Shown here: positions 1 to 12,860 of the stretch, in pieces | How the letters are laid out: every line of letters begins with the position of its first letter | How positions within the stretch are numbered: the stretch's first letter is position 1 | NCBI GenBank assembly: GCA_905182985.1 | Contig: CAJJDN010000140.1 | Span: forward strand, 7,102-71,101 | Reading direction: 5' to 3' | Length of the DNA: 64,000 bases | Source: Paramecium sonneborni | Lineage: Eukaryota; Ciliophora; Oligohymenophorea; Peniculida; Parameciidae | Notes under the pieces: generated by a model | Seen by the model: only the letters and a program-made list of their open reading frames with translations | Databases searched by the model: none | What the model was told of the DNA's origin: nothing | Position numbers and translations under genes: made by a program

Positions 1-3000
1 ATAAAAATCATATCTATAAATTTTAATAAATATTTCATAGATATAGATATTATATTCTTTTTATCATACAAGAGATTTAGAGTATAAGAAGTCATTCAAT
101 TTGTACAGCTGATCTTACAAAATATGCAACTAAGACTAAATAAACAATGAGAGTACCTTGTCAAATTCAAAATAAGAATAAGGAATATCTGAGATATAAG
201 ATAATTTAAAAATAGAAATAAACTGAAGTTGAAATTAAAGTGCTGCAATAATTAATTAGAAATGTAATTGGTGAAATAGGGGCTAATTTATAGGATACAC
301 TTTCTATATTTATCTTTTGATAATCCATTTTATAATACAAAGTTGCAAAAGTTTTTCTCGATAGTTAAAATAAAAAGTAAGATTATGAATAATCTTACAG
401 CTATTTTATTCATTTATCATTATTGATTTTTTAAAAATGGTAGGTTCTAAATAAGAAAAAATATTTGAGTCTCAATTTATTTTTTATCTAATTTTAATTT
501 TCCATTATCTTTGAAACTATATTGTCTTAATAATTAATATATTGTTTTAATAATGACTTATCATTTTGAACCTGATAAACTAAAATTCTCTCTTCAATTA
601 TTAATATTCGCTTCAGAGTCTATGGTTTTTTAAAAAAATTATCTTTGAAAACTCAATCAAAATAAAAGTGATATTCAATAATGTTTAAAAATGATTAATA
701 TATATTATTTTCTCTTTTTTAACAGTGTTTAATCATAAAGAAATTTGAATAATACTTTAATTAAAATGTTTTTATGGTTTTCCTGTTTATTAAAATCTTC
801 TAATGATAAAAGATATTTTCAATAACATTAAGATTTGTCAATAAGTAAAAAAAATAACTATTCCTAATTTTAGAGGATATTTAAACCCATTCAAAGTAAA
901 ATCAAAAAATCTATATACATGGATTTTGAATCCAATTTTAGTTTAATTATTTATCTAATAAAGTAAATCTATTAGCTCGAAATAAACAAGAAATTAAATA
1001 TTAAAGGAATTTAAAACTAAATTATTAAAGTTTATACTAATTGAATTGTTTATTTATTATTAAACATATCTTTCTAAAAGCCTTCAATTTATCTTTAGAA
1101 TATAAGAAAGTATTTAGTTTTTTATAATTTAAATTAACACTCAATTTTTTTTTACATTACTATTAGCTTATGCAGATTCATATAAAACTTTCAATACAAT
1201 TATCAGCATTTAAACTGTCTTAGGACTTATTTCATTATGCTTACTTAAAAAAGTTTAAGGAATCAAACTCATAATTAGACTTAAAATCTGATCATTTTAT
1301 TAAATGAACAAAAATTAATAGTTTTTGATGAAATGAGATATCTACTTTCTTTCTTTTTCATTATTTCATCTTAAACAGCTTATGAAAAACTTTCATAGTT
1401 TAAAATTAAAGGGAATTCATTTTAATAAGAGTTATTAAGTGTGCTTTTTGATGTTCTAAATAATAAACTTACTATAAATTCTAAATAACTCTAAAGCATA
1501 TTGAGAACTATAATCATCTTAAGTAATCAATATGCAATATTCTGTTATAAGACTACTTTGAATTCTTAAAAGTAAATTTTGAATTAAATTATAAATAATG
1601 ATGTAATTAATTAAATACATAATGATTTCGATTTCATTATTATTTACTTTTATCGTAAAAATTAAACATTTTAACAATTCAATTAAGAATGAGAAATTTG
1701 ATTAGATATAAAATTTAATATGCTAAAAAAGTAAAAGATTATGATTTATATTAAAATATTTGTTAATTTATTTATAGTACTTCAAGAATTACTTATTTTA
1801 ATTTATTCTAATTAAAATTTTGAGTAAATTAATTTTATTTTTTTGATTATTAAATAAATCATTTTTTTTCCTTTTATTAAATAATTCTCTCAATTTAAAT
1901 GCAAATTTTGAATAAAAAAAATTTGTAATTGAAATTAGATTTTAATTTAATCTTAGGTGATGGTTAGTATTTAATTTAATTAAGTTTTGAGAAACTGTAA
2001 TTTTCTAAATTTATGCCAAACATTGTATTCATACTTTAACTAGAATTCCAAAGGGTATTATAGATTATATTGACTAATTTAAATTGGTGATCTTATCGAA
2101 TTACTGTTTTGAAATATTATTAATATAATCCATAATCAATCTTTGATTAAAATTAATTAAATAAGGTAAAATTTTCATTTTAATAGAAATAATATTTATG
2201 CGAATCTTATTTAAGGTGTAATTTTAGATACGATAACAAATTTATTGTTTTTTTCATAATTTATCTATTTCTAATTGCTTTTTGTGGGAATTTTGTTGAT
2301 GGATTTATTTACTGAAATATTTCCCGTCGCTTTAGGCATTGAAATCAAATACTGATTCTATTCTTTAATTTTATAATGATATATTTTTCTAAGATCACCT
2401 TCATCTTTAAATGAATCCTAAAAGTGTAATATAGACTGAGTGGTCAATTTATAGAAAAATTTATAAATAGAGGTTGATTTCTGCTTTACTTCATTTATCA
2501 AAATTTATATAATTTAGAGTTTAAGTTCAAAAATACATTAAATTATTTAAATGTTTAACATTTATTTTTCTTATTTTTTCATCAATTCCATTTTTATTGA
2601 ATAGAATATATTTGATAAAGTTTAGGCAAGTTCCTCTTAGTGTTAGAAATTTAAATACTATATCAAACAATATTAAAAATTGAAAGGAATTGCAAAACTA
2701 TTTAAGGGGAGTAATTTCTAAAAATGTAAGAATAGAATTGAAATTTAATAGTCAAAGAATAAATCTCATAAATTAAACAATTAATTTAAAGTCTTTAAAA
2801 ATCTAAAATCTTCTTTGTGAGATAATTTTGATTAACTAACATAAAAATAACTAATGTTCTATAGGTCCATAAATATCAATAGGTCCTAATCAAATCATTA
2901 TTAGATTTTTTAAAATTTAAATGATTAATTCAATTACATTTTGAGAAAGTTACAACTAATTTAAGAAATATATATGCTTCTTCAGATAAGTGAATAGTAA

Positions 3001-3086
3001 AAAATTCTCTATCAGTAGCATGAAAAGAAAATAGTGATCAATAATTAGTTTATAATTTCTTCTCAAAAATTTCCGCATTTGTAATA
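1..3086. other. AT-rich stretch without a recognised gene
   Basis: Very AT-rich sequence. With TGA as the only stop, open frames of 50-100 codons arise by chance here and I recognise no protein family. A frame open from the window edge to TGA at 318-320 is low-complexity and not called. The only ORF that looks somewhat protein-like is on the minus strand at 2175-2339, listed separately. No telomeric G4T2/G3T3 repeat is visible at the left edge. Confidence 0.5.
2175..2339 (-). CDS. Possible small ORF, 54 aa, unknown
   Basis: ATG at 2337-2339 opens a 54-codon minus-strand frame ending in TGA at 2175-2177, using the ciliate code. The composition is basic and rich in N, K, I and Q. It starts MPKATGNISVNK. 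It is slightly less AT-biased than the surrounding DNA, which is the only reason for listing it. No family is recognised; it may be a chance frame or the remnant of a longer gene. Confidence 0.22.
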
Positions 3087-4547
3087 ATCTTCAAATCAAA
3101 AATATTTATAATAACATTTATCATCACTTAACTTATTTTTATATTATTAAGATATGATAAACTAATAATAAGTGATCAATGTCTTTAAGGAATTACAATA
3201 ATTAATGATTTTGAATAGTGAAAGTTATTTCTTCACAAAAATTGATTTATAATTAGATTTAAATTATTGTATTTCTATTAAATAATATGAATAAAAACTA
3301 AACAATATTCGAAGAGGTCTGCACCAATTCAATATACTGTTAAAACGATTTATGCTAATTGGATCATTCCAGGATATACGTTGGAGTTTGCATAGATTTA
3401 TTAAGGGCAGAATAATAATTTTATAATGATGGAGGAGAAGATTTCAAATAATTAATTTGCAATAATTCTAATTGCAACTTATATCACTTCAATGAGGAGA
3501 AATTTAATAATTTAAAGAGTGGAATAACCATTAATGGAATATTTCCTCATAATCTATGTCGTTAGGATTGTAAATTTAATTGTAATTATATACACAGAGA
3601 ATGGGCTTAAAATGTATGTTTAAATAATATTGTTAAAATCTGCCGTAATAAAAATTGTAAATTTGAACATAAAGAATGGTAATCATTAAAAGAAAAAGCC
3701 AAAGCTTGTTCAAAAATTCAATTTATTACACCTGAGGAAATATTTTCTAAAGATAAGTATGATTGTGGAAAATACTCATATTTATTGAAAGATTATTGTA
3801 ACCTTTATATATAGGGTTTGTGTAGAAATAAAAAGTGTTAAAAAAATCATATAGATTGGGAAAATATTGATAACAAAATGAATTAAACAAATTCTTTAAA
3901 ATCTTGTATTGTTATTGCTTAAGAAAGAAAAAAGTAAATTCAAACTACAAGTGATGAAGTGTAATTATTTTGCAAATAATCAGAATTTTTTCATTATTAA
4001 AAGAGGTTTGATCAATAAAATATTATAGACGTTGTTTTTATAATGGATTTAACTGAATCGATGAAGCAATGGAAAGAACATATGCAAAATACAATGGATA
4101 CAATAATAGATAAATTTATAAAATCAATTAATGGATATCAAGTTAGAGTAGCATTTGTAGGTTATAGAGATATATGTGATAAGGAGGACTAGATAGTTTA
4201 TTGGAGTTTTACTAAAAAAATTGATGAACTTAAGAACTTTATAAAGGGATTAGAAGCTAAAGGAGGTGGAGATTATGCTGAGGATATAGTCTCTGGATTC
4301 AAATAAGCTTTTTAACTTAATTTTTCTCACCATGAAGACAGTTTATTATGTACATTTTTACTTGCTGATGCTCCTTGTCATGGAAAAGCTTATCATAAAT
4401 ATCATAACTTTTAATCTGATAATCAATTTGATAAAATGCCTAATAACTATTTTGAAGATGTTTTGGAAAAATATAAAAAAATTAAAAAAAATAATTTTCT
4501 GTGTTGTATTAAAATTAATGATACTACAGATATTATGTTTGAAAAAA
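3087..4547 (+). repeat. Exact duplicate of 4594-6054 (contig overlap)
   Basis: Appears identical to 4594-6054, offset 1507. The copy begins at 3087 and ends one base before the N at 4548. Only about 45 bases (4549-4593) separate the N from the second copy. I saw no differences in the parts read. The placement at an N points to an unmerged assembly overlap, not a biological tandem repeat. Confidence 0.8.
3287..4547 (+). CDS. Redundant 5' copy of the vWA/alpha-kinase gene (artefact)
   Basis: This is the first of three overlapping copies of one gene. It starts at the same ATG as the copy at 4794 and is identical to it until it breaks at the N at 4548. It covers the N-terminal CCCH-like region and most of the vWA domain, about 420 codons. 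Because it ends exactly at an N and matches 4594-6054 over its whole length, I treat it as an unmerged contig end and not as a second gene. Read the gene from 4794-7361 plus the end of the copy at 7363-9117. Confidence 0.75.
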
Positions 4548-4548
4548 N
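4548..4548. other. Single-N contig junction
   Basis: Lone N inside a coding frame. Sequence to its left reappears 1507 bases downstream. Confidence 0.9.
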
Positions 4549-4793
4549 ATACATAAAATTATAAAATAATTTTCATATGTAATAATAATATTGATCTTCA
4601 AATCAAAAATATTTATAATAACATTTATCATCACTTAACTTATTTTTATATTATTAAGATATGATAAACTAATAATAAGTGATCAATGTCTTTAAGGAAT
4701 TACAATAATTAATGATTTTGAATAGTGAAAGTTATTTCTTCACAAAAATTGATTTATAATTAGATTTAAATTATTGTATTTCTATTAAATAAT

Positions 4794-7361
4794 ATGAATA
4801 AAAACTAAACAATATTCGAAGAGGTCTGCACCAATTCAATATACTGTTAAAACGATTTATGCTAATTGGATCATTCCAGGATATACGTTGGAGTTTGCAT
4901 AGATTTATTAAGGGCAGAATAATAATTTTATAATGATGGAGGAGAAGATTTCAAATAATTAATTTGCAATAATTCTAATTGCAACTTATATCACTTCAAT
5001 GAGGAGAAATTTAATAATTTAAAGAGTGGAATAACCATTAATGGAATATTTCCTCATAATCTATGTCGTTAGGATTGTAAATTTAATTGTAATTATATAC
5101 ACAGAGAATGGGCTTAAAATGTATGTTTAAATAATATTGTTAAAATCTGCCGTAATAAAAATTGTAAATTTGAACATAAAGAATGGTAATCATTAAAAGA
5201 AAAAGCCAAAGCTTGTTCAAAAATTCAATTTATTACACCTGAGGAAATATTTTCTAAAGATAAGTATGATTGTGGAAAATACTCATATTTATTGAAAGAT
5301 TATTGTAACCTTTATATATAGGGTTTGTGTAGAAATAAAAAGTGTTAAAAAAATCATATAGATTGGGAAAATATTGATAACAAAATGAATTAAACAAATT
5401 CTTTAAAATCTTGTATTGTTATTGCTTAAGAAAGAAAAAAGTAAATTCAAACTACAAGTGATGAAGTGTAATTATTTTGCAAATAATCAGAATTTTTTCA
5501 TTATTAAAAGAGGTTTGATCAATAAAATATTATAGACGTTGTTTTTATAATGGATTTAACTGAATCGATGAAGCAATGGAAAGAACATATGCAAAATACA
5601 ATGGATACAATAATAGATAAATTTATAAAATCAATTAATGGATATCAAGTTAGAGTAGCATTTGTAGGTTATAGAGATATATGTGATAAGGAGGACTAGA
5701 TAGTTTATTGGAGTTTTACTAAAAAAATTGATGAACTTAAGAACTTTATAAAGGGATTAGAAGCTAAAGGAGGTGGAGATTATGCTGAGGATATAGTCTC
5801 TGGATTCAAATAAGCTTTTTAACTTAATTTTTCTCACCATGAAGACAGTTTATTATGTACATTTTTACTTGCTGATGCTCCTTGTCATGGAAAAGCTTAT
5901 CATAAATATCATAACTTTTAATCTGATAATCAATTTGATAAAATGCCTAATAACTATTTTGAAGATGTTTTGGAAAAATATAAAAAAATTAAAAAAAATA
6001 ATTTTCTGTGTTGTATTAAAATTAATGATACTACAGATATTATGTTTGAAAAAATGTAAAAAGCCTTTCCAATGTTAACAATAACAACAAAAAAATAACC
6101 TGAAGATTTAAGCGAATTAGTTAAATTTACATTGCTAGAATCTGTAACAAAATCCATACAAAATAATTAATAAACTAATTAAGAGTATGAGTATTAAAAA
6201 GCAAATTTCATAAAATTCAAATTAGATACATTTACTGATAAATATGAAAGTGATTATTTTTGGAAATCATTCTTGGAATTTTGCTAAACAAGAAATGGTG
6301 AAACAGGATTAAAAGTGTATAAAAAGAAATTAAATATATTAGATGATAATTCATCTACTTATATTTTTAAAGCTTTTGATTCCATAAATAATAGAGAAGT
6401 TATTATTAAAATTCCAAAAAAATATGTTGATAATCAAAAATAATTTACTAATGAAGAGATTTCCAGAGATGAAGAATTAGCAGAAACAAGATTTTATTCT
6501 TCTTGCTATGCTTGCTAAATGGCATATTTCTTTAATTAAAGATTAAAAGAAAATAATCTATTAAAGGAGATGTAACCTCTCTTTTATGCTCATCCAATTT
6601 TGTATACACTTTCAAAACCATTATATGGAATGAAAAAAGTTTATGGTGAAACCTTCATATAAATTTAATAATACAAATTTTAAAAGTACTCTAACAATTC
6701 TAAATATATTGATCCTCAAAAATATTTTTATTCATCATTTAGTCATTTTTCATTTGAAGTTAGTAAAGAAAATTTAGTCATTATGGATTTATAAGGAGCT
6801 CATAATATCTTATCTGATCCTTCAATCTAAACTGAAGAATCTTGGATATCTATTTTAATAAAAGATCCTACCAATAGATTTAACAATGGAATCTTTGATT
6901 TTAAAACTGCATAGCATAAAGAATGCAGTTACTTATGTGAAAAATTAAAGCTCCATAAAATTAATTAGAATACAAAGTATAATTAAACTCTCTGTCCTCC
7001 AAATTAAATAAAAAATATGTATGGAATATGTTATGATTGCGATGAATTTATTAGCTTCAATGAAGAGTTACTTAATGATAAAAATAACAATAAATTTACA
7101 TTTAATTGTAAATTCTGTTCGGATTCTATGTCTTAAAAAAAAATAGATGTATTTTGCACATGTTGTTAATATATGTTCTAAACCTCCATAAACAATTAAT
7201 TAAAATAATTGACAAATGTAGGGATTTGTTAAGATTGTAAAAACATCTGTGAAAAATAAATTGTTACTTGCTATTACTGTAGGAGAAAATGCAAAAAGAT
7301 TATGACTGATATAACTCTTAATAATCAAACCTTTGATATCTGCAAGGATGCTTACGATTAT
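4794..7361 (+). CDS. CCCH-like / vWA / alpha-kinase protein (main part)
   Basis: This copy carries all but the last 33 codons of an 888-residue, apparently intronless protein; the end (9019-9117) is found only in the next copy. Domains in order: an N-terminal region (about 60-210) with Cys/His clusters spaced like CCCH zinc fingers (for example ICRNKNCKFEH and GLCRNKKCQKNH); a von Willebrand A domain (about 245-430) with the metal-site motif MDLTESM; an alpha-kinase domain (about 500-730) with VIMDLQGAHNILSDPS and a later GIFDF followed by H and C residues, as in the VwkA/MHCK atypical kinases; and a C-terminal tail (about 740-888) with many CxxC pairs. VwkA-type kinases phosphorylate Ser/Thr and have been tied to contractile vacuole and myosin control in Dictyostelium; a similar role here is inference. 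The CCCH-like N-terminus and Cys-rich tail are unusual additions. Confidence 0.8.
5706..7361 (+). repeat. Exact duplicate of 7363-9018 (contig overlap)
   Basis: 1,656 bases repeated with offset 1657. The first copy ends immediately before the N at 7362 and the second starts immediately after it. This is the signature of two contigs that share their ends and were abutted without merging. Confidence 0.85.
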
Positions 7362-7362
7362 N
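7362..7362. other. Single-N contig junction
   Basis: Lone N joining two copies of the same 1,656 bases, inside the vWA/alpha-kinase gene. Confidence 0.9.
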
Positions 7363-9117
7363 TATTGGAGTTTTACTAAAAAAATTGATGAACTTAAGAA
7401 CTTTATAAAGGGATTAGAAGCTAAAGGAGGTGGAGATTATGCTGAGGATATAGTCTCTGGATTCAAATAAGCTTTTTAACTTAATTTTTCTCACCATGAA
7501 GACAGTTTATTATGTACATTTTTACTTGCTGATGCTCCTTGTCATGGAAAAGCTTATCATAAATATCATAACTTTTAATCTGATAATCAATTTGATAAAA
7601 TGCCTAATAACTATTTTGAAGATGTTTTGGAAAAATATAAAAAAATTAAAAAAAATAATTTTCTGTGTTGTATTAAAATTAATGATACTACAGATATTAT
7701 GTTTGAAAAAATGTAAAAAGCCTTTCCAATGTTAACAATAACAACAAAAAAATAACCTGAAGATTTAAGCGAATTAGTTAAATTTACATTGCTAGAATCT
7801 GTAACAAAATCCATACAAAATAATTAATAAACTAATTAAGAGTATGAGTATTAAAAAGCAAATTTCATAAAATTCAAATTAGATACATTTACTGATAAAT
7901 ATGAAAGTGATTATTTTTGGAAATCATTCTTGGAATTTTGCTAAACAAGAAATGGTGAAACAGGATTAAAAGTGTATAAAAAGAAATTAAATATATTAGA
8001 TGATAATTCATCTACTTATATTTTTAAAGCTTTTGATTCCATAAATAATAGAGAAGTTATTATTAAAATTCCAAAAAAATATGTTGATAATCAAAAATAA
8101 TTTACTAATGAAGAGATTTCCAGAGATGAAGAATTAGCAGAAACAAGATTTTATTCTTCTTGCTATGCTTGCTAAATGGCATATTTCTTTAATTAAAGAT
8201 TAAAAGAAAATAATCTATTAAAGGAGATGTAACCTCTCTTTTATGCTCATCCAATTTTGTATACACTTTCAAAACCATTATATGGAATGAAAAAAGTTTA
8301 TGGTGAAACCTTCATATAAATTTAATAATACAAATTTTAAAAGTACTCTAACAATTCTAAATATATTGATCCTCAAAAATATTTTTATTCATCATTTAGT
8401 CATTTTTCATTTGAAGTTAGTAAAGAAAATTTAGTCATTATGGATTTATAAGGAGCTCATAATATCTTATCTGATCCTTCAATCTAAACTGAAGAATCTT
8501 GGATATCTATTTTAATAAAAGATCCTACCAATAGATTTAACAATGGAATCTTTGATTTTAAAACTGCATAGCATAAAGAATGCAGTTACTTATGTGAAAA
8601 ATTAAAGCTCCATAAAATTAATTAGAATACAAAGTATAATTAAACTCTCTGTCCTCCAAATTAAATAAAAAATATGTATGGAATATGTTATGATTGCGAT
8701 GAATTTATTAGCTTCAATGAAGAGTTACTTAATGATAAAAATAACAATAAATTTACATTTAATTGTAAATTCTGTTCGGATTCTATGTCTTAAAAAAAAA
8801 TAGATGTATTTTGCACATGTTGTTAATATATGTTCTAAACCTCCATAAACAATTAATTAAAATAATTGACAAATGTAGGGATTTGTTAAGATTGTAAAAA
8901 CATCTGTGAAAAATAAATTGTTACTTGCTATTACTGTAGGAGAAAATGCAAAAAGATTATGACTGATATAACTCTTAATAATCAAACCTTTGATATCTGC
9001 AAGGATGCTTACGATTATCTATAAGCATTTACCTGTAATAAATGCAAAAAGTCATATAATTAGAAATCTATTATTTCTAAGGAGGATTACGAAAAAAATA
9101 CATTCACCTGTTGTTGA
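7363..9117 (+). CDS. 3' copy of the vWA/alpha-kinase gene (holds the true C-terminus)
   Basis: Starts directly after the N at 7362, in frame at codon 305 of the protein, and repeats 5706-7361 exactly. Bases 9019-9117 then supply the unique end of the gene, a CxxC-rich stretch finishing in TGA at 9115-9117. Joining 4794-7361 to 9019-9117 gives 889 codons in one frame with no intron. No ATG opens this segment, so it is not an independent gene. Confidence 0.75.
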
Positions 9118-10314
9118 AAAATATTAAATGAAATAATATTCAAATCTTATCTTTTAATTTTATTTATACATTACTTTAATTTAAAAATTTTATCTAAATA
9201 TTATTTTTTTCATTTTCTAATCTTTCAATTTCTTTAATCCTTATGATTGATTACTTACTAGTATCCAAAGCCATACCATATAATAAAAACCAAAATTATT
9301 ATATTCCAATTACTGCATTTTGAACTTGAAAAATTCTTTAATTTCATTTTTATGATATAATTTTTAGTTTCTTAACTATTTTATTTGATGATGGATGCTT
9401 TATATAGATAATATATTAAATTATTTATAATTATGTTATTTAAATTTGAATTTTTAAAGAATAACTAAATTATTTTTCATTCAATAAATCAGAATATTAA
9501 ACTTGAACCTTCAGGATAATTTGCTAAGTAAAATGATAGGATTCAAGTTAAAAAAATAATGTCAAGCCAGACATAGACACATATCTTTCTTATTTTCTAT
9601 TTGGAGAATAGCGGAGCCTAGTAAAGTTTTTATAAAGACTTAATCATTAGGTTTAAATGACTTTTGTGTAAATAGAATTTAGCCGTATAATTCTTAAACT
9701 TTTTAATTAAGAATCTTTTCTTAAGGTGGATAGAGAAAATAAATGAGTAAGTTATTTTTATAAAATTTGGGCTAGTTTTTCAGGTAGTTTGCTTCAACCA
9801 ATATTTATATATTAGCATTAATATATAATGTTGAAATCCTTAAATAAATTTAAGATTAATAATGTATTAATAAGTTCATTCATTAATATAAAATGAGTTG
9901 GTGATAGGAAGATACTTATGAACTTCATTCTTAAAGGTAAATTTTTATTATAAAAACAAAAAATTAACATTTATTCATACATCTAAACTAGAAAATTTAA
10001 TTCCTCTTTATAAAGATTATTTTCCCTGACTAAGTTGGTATAATTTATTATATTATGAGCAAATAGTTATTAAATACAGAAATAATATTTAAGGCTAATC
10101 TTCAAATTTAATCAGAATGATAGGATAGTAAAAAATAAATGTGATTTTTGTAAATATCAATCTTTTTGTTTTATAAATATCAGAAATATAATTAAGAAAA
10201 AAATACAATAAAAAATTATTTCAAGGTCTAATGTTCTAAATTTTCGCTAATATTAAATTCAAGAGTATCCTCAATAACCTATCCTCTGATCACTGTTAAA
10301 TTTAACTCTAAATT
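9118..10314. other. Intergenic or decayed DNA
   Basis: No gene recognised. A short plus-strand frame from the ATG at 9559 (begins MSSQTQTHIF) lies in a patch of higher GC. A neighbouring frame there also reads protein-like, so this may be a fragment of a broken or spliced gene, but no product can be named. The rest is AT-rich. Confidence 0.4.
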
Positions 10315-11300
10315 TCAAAAATTAACTTCTAATAAATTACTGATTTAGTAGTTTTATTACAATAGAAAAAATTTGAAATTATCAAAATATTAAACATCTA
10401 ATAATTCATTGTAAGAGAAACTAGATAACTATTCAATAGCTTTAATATCTTAATTGTAAAATTTAGGAGGAACACAATTTATAAATGATTGTAGAAAAGT
10501 ATACATAGAATCATAATAAATAAACTGTGTAAATATGAGAAAGTAATAATAATAAAGATAGTTGAATAATATTTCAAGGATACTTTTGACATTTGATAAA
10601 ACAGAAACTTCTAAATTTGTTATATTATTTCAGACACTTTTCAATTGAGTCATACAATTAGCTAAGTTGAAAGAAATTGTTTTTTTATATTCAGTTTTAA
10701 ATTCTAAAACTAAATAGCTTAATAAAACAAATTATTTTTATATGATTTTTTTTATAAATTTTCATTAGTAAAAATGAAAAGTTTCATAAAAATTAATAAT
10801 TCATGTGATAATGATTTGCATAAATAAATTTTAATTCTTTTCTAATTATTTCTAATTTTCATTTGATTAAGATTATATTTTAAAAAAAGTATTAAATATA
10901 CAAAATATCGTCTGCATTATTAAACACTTCCTTGTGCTTTCTTCTTTAATGATTCTTCAGACGGTATAGTGAGAGAAATCTGTTAAGGCATATATATATA
11001 TAGATTTTTATAATCTTTACAAGTTTGATTTTATAAAGGAAATGAACTTAAATTATTTGTTCAAGAAGATGAAAAAATATATTCAATTCTAATAGTTTGC
11101 CAAAAAACCACAATCTCGATGAATTAATATAATTTTAATACCAAGCCTAATTAGCTAATCCTTAAGCACCAGTATGAAGTTCTAAATTTAATATCGAATT
11201 TTTCTGATATCAATTCTTTATCTTCCAAAGGATTGGTGATTTATGATTATTTTTCAATGTATAAGATAAAATCACTTATCATAAATTGATTTTGATTTTG
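10315..11300 (-). pseudogene. Possible minus-strand gene or remnant, unknown
   Basis: Several minus-strand stretches read like protein but in different frames. One of about 100 codons ends at TGA 10315-10317 and includes SFINCVPPKFYNQ. One around 10880-10960 contains IPSEESLKKKAQGSVQQCRR. One around 11080-11190 contains ELHTGAQGLANQAW. An ATG-started frame begins near 11290. I could not join them with credible short introns, and in-frame TGAs occur, so this is either a multi-intron gene I failed to resolve or a decayed copy. No family is recognised. The upstream part is repeated after the N at 12246. Confidence 0.35.
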
Positions 11301-12245
11301 TAAAATGATTTTGGTTAACGTGTATAAAAATACTGTTTTTGAGATTTGAATCAATAAATAAATATATAATTTATTGAAGAAATGATTTTACTAGAGCTTC
11401 AAATGCTTGCAGTTATATCCTGCTATTTTCCTTCGGTTTATGAAACTGAAAGTTATAATTTTGTGGCTTTTTCATATAATATCGACTTTAGTAATTTTAC
11501 ATAAGTTTCATGCAATTCGTTTGGATTATGGAGTAAATATAATCCACTTGGCAATACTATATAAATTGGAAATGAAGGGATGCTAGATAGAAATTGTTAT
11601 CATTTATTTAGTGTATCAGAATAAACAAATAAAGAGACCAATATGTTACTTTATGAGTGTTTGGACAATAAATAATAATCCATAAAAAAGGTTTTTAATT
11701 TTATTGATTAAGATGGTAGCATTTATAAATTCGAAATACCAATTAATTAAGATAAATATGAATCGATATGGTACTATTTCAATTTTATGATATCACCTAA
11801 AGACTCCAAATTTCAATTTATCCTATATTCTATATCAGAGAATGATTTGAAGTATTATCAAGAAGTTGATGTTGAGTTTCCATTTAAAGATAAAAATTTG
11901 AACTTTCTTATTGGAGGAAACTTAGTTGTAAACAGTTAATCAGCTTTTTATTCCGAAGAAACTTCAAGACTTTCATTTTTTCCAGGAAAATTTTAATACT
12001 CTAAAACATACTTTATGAATACATGTGATGTACCTTATTTGATAGGTGAAGTGTCAAAATATAAAAATTTATGCTCTTGCTTCATATATGATTTTAAATT
12101 GTAATCTCGGATTTATATAAAAGGTTTAGATTTACAATATTTTATTTCTAATTATGTAAATTGTAACACATTCGAATTATAAGGTTGGATTAAACTAACT
12201 GATATCAATAATAATAAAAAACCAATTCTATATTAATTAATTAAG
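10768..12245 (+). repeat. Exact duplicate of 12247-13724 (contig overlap)
   Basis: 1,478 bases repeated with offset 1479 on either side of the N at 12246. It contains the 5' end of the giant surface-protein gene and the possible minus-strand remnant in front of it. Like the other two pairs it abuts an N exactly. Confidence 0.85.
11382..12245 (+). CDS. Redundant 5' copy of the giant surface-protein gene (artefact)
   Basis: Identical to the first 288 codons of the gene at 12861-21490, from the same ATG, and cut at the N at 12246. Its position at the contig junction marks it as assembly redundancy and not a paralogue. Confidence 0.8.
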
Positions 12246-12246
12246 N
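12246..12246. other. Single-N contig junction
   Basis: Lone N joining two copies of the same 1,478 bases, inside the giant surface-protein gene. Confidence 0.9.
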
Positions 12247-12860
12247 GTAAAAATGAAAAGTTTCATAAAAATTAATAATTCATGTGATAATGATTTGCAT
12301 AAATAAATTTTAATTCTTTTCTAATTATTTCTAATTTTCATTTGATTAAGATTATATTTTAAAAAAAGTATTAAATATACAAAATATCGTCTGCATTATT
12401 AAACACTTCCTTGTGCTTTCTTCTTTAATGATTCTTCAGACGGTATAGTGAGAGAAATCTGTTAAGGCATATATATATATAGATTTTTATAATCTTTACA
12501 AGTTTGATTTTATAAAGGAAATGAACTTAAATTATTTGTTCAAGAAGATGAAAAAATATATTCAATTCTAATAGTTTGCCAAAAAACCACAATCTCGATG
12601 AATTAATATAATTTTAATACCAAGCCTAATTAGCTAATCCTTAAGCACCAGTATGAAGTTCTAAATTTAATATCGAATTTTTCTGATATCAATTCTTTAT
12701 CTTCCAAAGGATTGGTGATTTATGATTATTTTTCAATGTATAAGATAAAATCACTTATCATAAATTGATTTTGATTTTGTAAAATGATTTTGGTTAACGT
12801 GTATAAAAATACTGTTTTTGAGATTTGAATCAATAAATAAATATATAATTTATTGAAGAA

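Noticed and set aside
4332..7735. Repeated 79-codon ORFs starting MKTVYYVHF
   Set aside because: They are out-of-frame shadows inside the three copies of the vWA domain.
10910..10975. Inverted repeat CGTCTG...CAGACG suggesting a structured RNA
   Set aside because: A six-base stem with a long loop is weak, and the stretch also reads as protein on the minus strand.
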